A DNA stretch of 64,000 bases from an uncultured Ramlibacter sp. (GTDB lineage Bacteria; Pseudomonadota; Gammaproteobacteria; Burkholderiales; Burkholderiaceae_C). The notes beneath the pieces were generated by a model. The model was not told the DNA's origin. It did no database searches and saw only the letters and a program-made list of their open reading frames with translations. This document shows, one piece after another, positions 63,710 through 64,000 of the stretch; position 1 is the stretch's first letter; each line of letters opens with the position of its first letter. The stretch covers positions 1 to 64,000 of the forward strand of contig NZ_CAKZHQ010000048.1 in NCBI RefSeq assembly GCF_936925435.1, in the 5' to 3' direction. Made by a program: the position numbers and the translations under genes.

Positions 63710-64000
63710 ATGCTCATTCTGTTGCTTTTGAGCGGTGCCGTATCCGCGATGCTGTGTGCTGTCCTGCTGCGCCTGGGACAGGCCAGCGGGCGGCGCTACA
63801 GCCTGACCATGCCGCAGCGCTTCCATGCCGGCCACGTGCCGCGGCTGGGGGGCGTGGCCATGATGGCGGCCTGCACCGTGGGCTGGATCTGGATGGCTGG
63901 CGCCGAGCGTTACCTGGCTGTGACCAACAGCATCAACTTTCCATGGGCCATGGCGTTCTCATGGTGGCTGGTGGCGATGATTCCCGTGGCCAGCGGCGTC
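63710..64000 (+). CDS. WecA/MraY-family glycosyl-1-phosphate transferase, truncated
   Basis: The first 97 residues, cut by the window edge: a hydrophobic N-terminal helix (MLILLLLLSGAVSAMLCAVL), then MPQRFHAGHVPRLGGVAMMA, which is the conserved H-x-x-x-x-P-R-x-G-G block of the polyprenyl-phosphate GlcNAc-1-P/glycosyl-1-P transferase superfamily, and two more hydrophobic helices. It would start the O-antigen on undecaprenyl phosphate. GAGAGACAGG precedes the ATG. The catalytic Asp residues lie beyond the window. Confidence 0.85.
   Translation, partial: MLILLLLSGAVSAMLCAVLLRLGQASGRRYSLTMPQRFHAGHVPRLGGVAMMAACTVGWIWMAGAERYLAVTNSINFPWAMAFSWWLVAMIPVASGV

Overview
The window looks like chromosomal DNA of a GC-rich betaproteobacterium, probably Burkholderiales and most likely Comamonadaceae. 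The basis is gene order (cytochrome b, cytochrome c1, sspA, sspB; DUF721, M23 peptidase, secA), a cytochrome b of beta/gamma type, type III pantothenate kinase, PHA/phasin genes, and a short dispersed palindromic repeat. Family calls come from recognising protein sequences by eye. No database search was run. I saw no insertion sequence, phage gene or CRISPR array.

Layout. (1) 0-8 kb, housekeeping: cytochrome b and c1 (the first ~410 nt of the window are foreign to cytochrome b), sspA, sspB, tRNA-Thr(UGU), a DUF721/DciA-like protein, an M23 peptidase, and secA behind a strong RNA hairpin. (2) 8.2-11.3 kb: a sensor kinase and response regulator resembling alpha-hydroxyketone quorum-sensing pairs (Cqs/Lqs/Jqs), with a divergent LuxR-type regulator and no autoinducer synthase in view. 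(3) 11.4-18.3 kb, metabolic: a coiled-coil protein, CoaX, two peptidase/amidohydrolase genes, an ArgE-like deacetylase, a small exported protein, and an ABC solute-binding protein. (4) 18.4-29.8 kb: a molybdopterin oxidoreductase operon running into a lipid-storage neighbourhood (PHA-system protein, CoA-transferase, acyl-CoA-binding protein, wax ester synthase/DGAT, TetR, phasin, two-domain fatty acyl-CoA reductase). (5) 29.9-34 kb: two glycosyltransferases, Rmd-like reductase and Gmd (GDP-D-rhamnose route). (6) 34.2-53.5 kb: a surface-layer/type I secretion island. It holds a FecR protein, CHASE2 adenylate cyclase, outer-membrane barrel, Crp-family regulator, TolC/HlyD/two ABC ATPases, a protein of unknown function, an S-layer-like DUF4214/RTX substrate, a methyltransferase, a 2OG dioxygenase-like protein, a decayed DUF4214 fragment, and a secreted serine protease with EF-hand, RTX and DUF4214 parts. 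(7) 53.5-64 kb: polysaccharide biosynthesis with ABC export (three GT domains in one 1368-residue protein, WbdD-like methyltransferase, Wzt, Wzm, ManC, and a truncated WecA/MraY-family gene).

How it fits together (inference). ManC, Gmd and Rmd would supply GDP-D-rhamnose/GDP-mannose to the glycosyltransferases. The chain would be capped by the methyltransferase and exported by Wzm/Wzt as an O-antigen. The S-layer-like protein lies between the two halves of that polysaccharide locus, an arrangement reminiscent of Caulobacter, where the S-layer is anchored on LPS. A class II-type CRP site upstream of the S-layer-like gene, together with a local adenylate cyclase and a Crp paralogue with a CRP-like recognition helix, suggests a self-contained cAMP circuit for the island.
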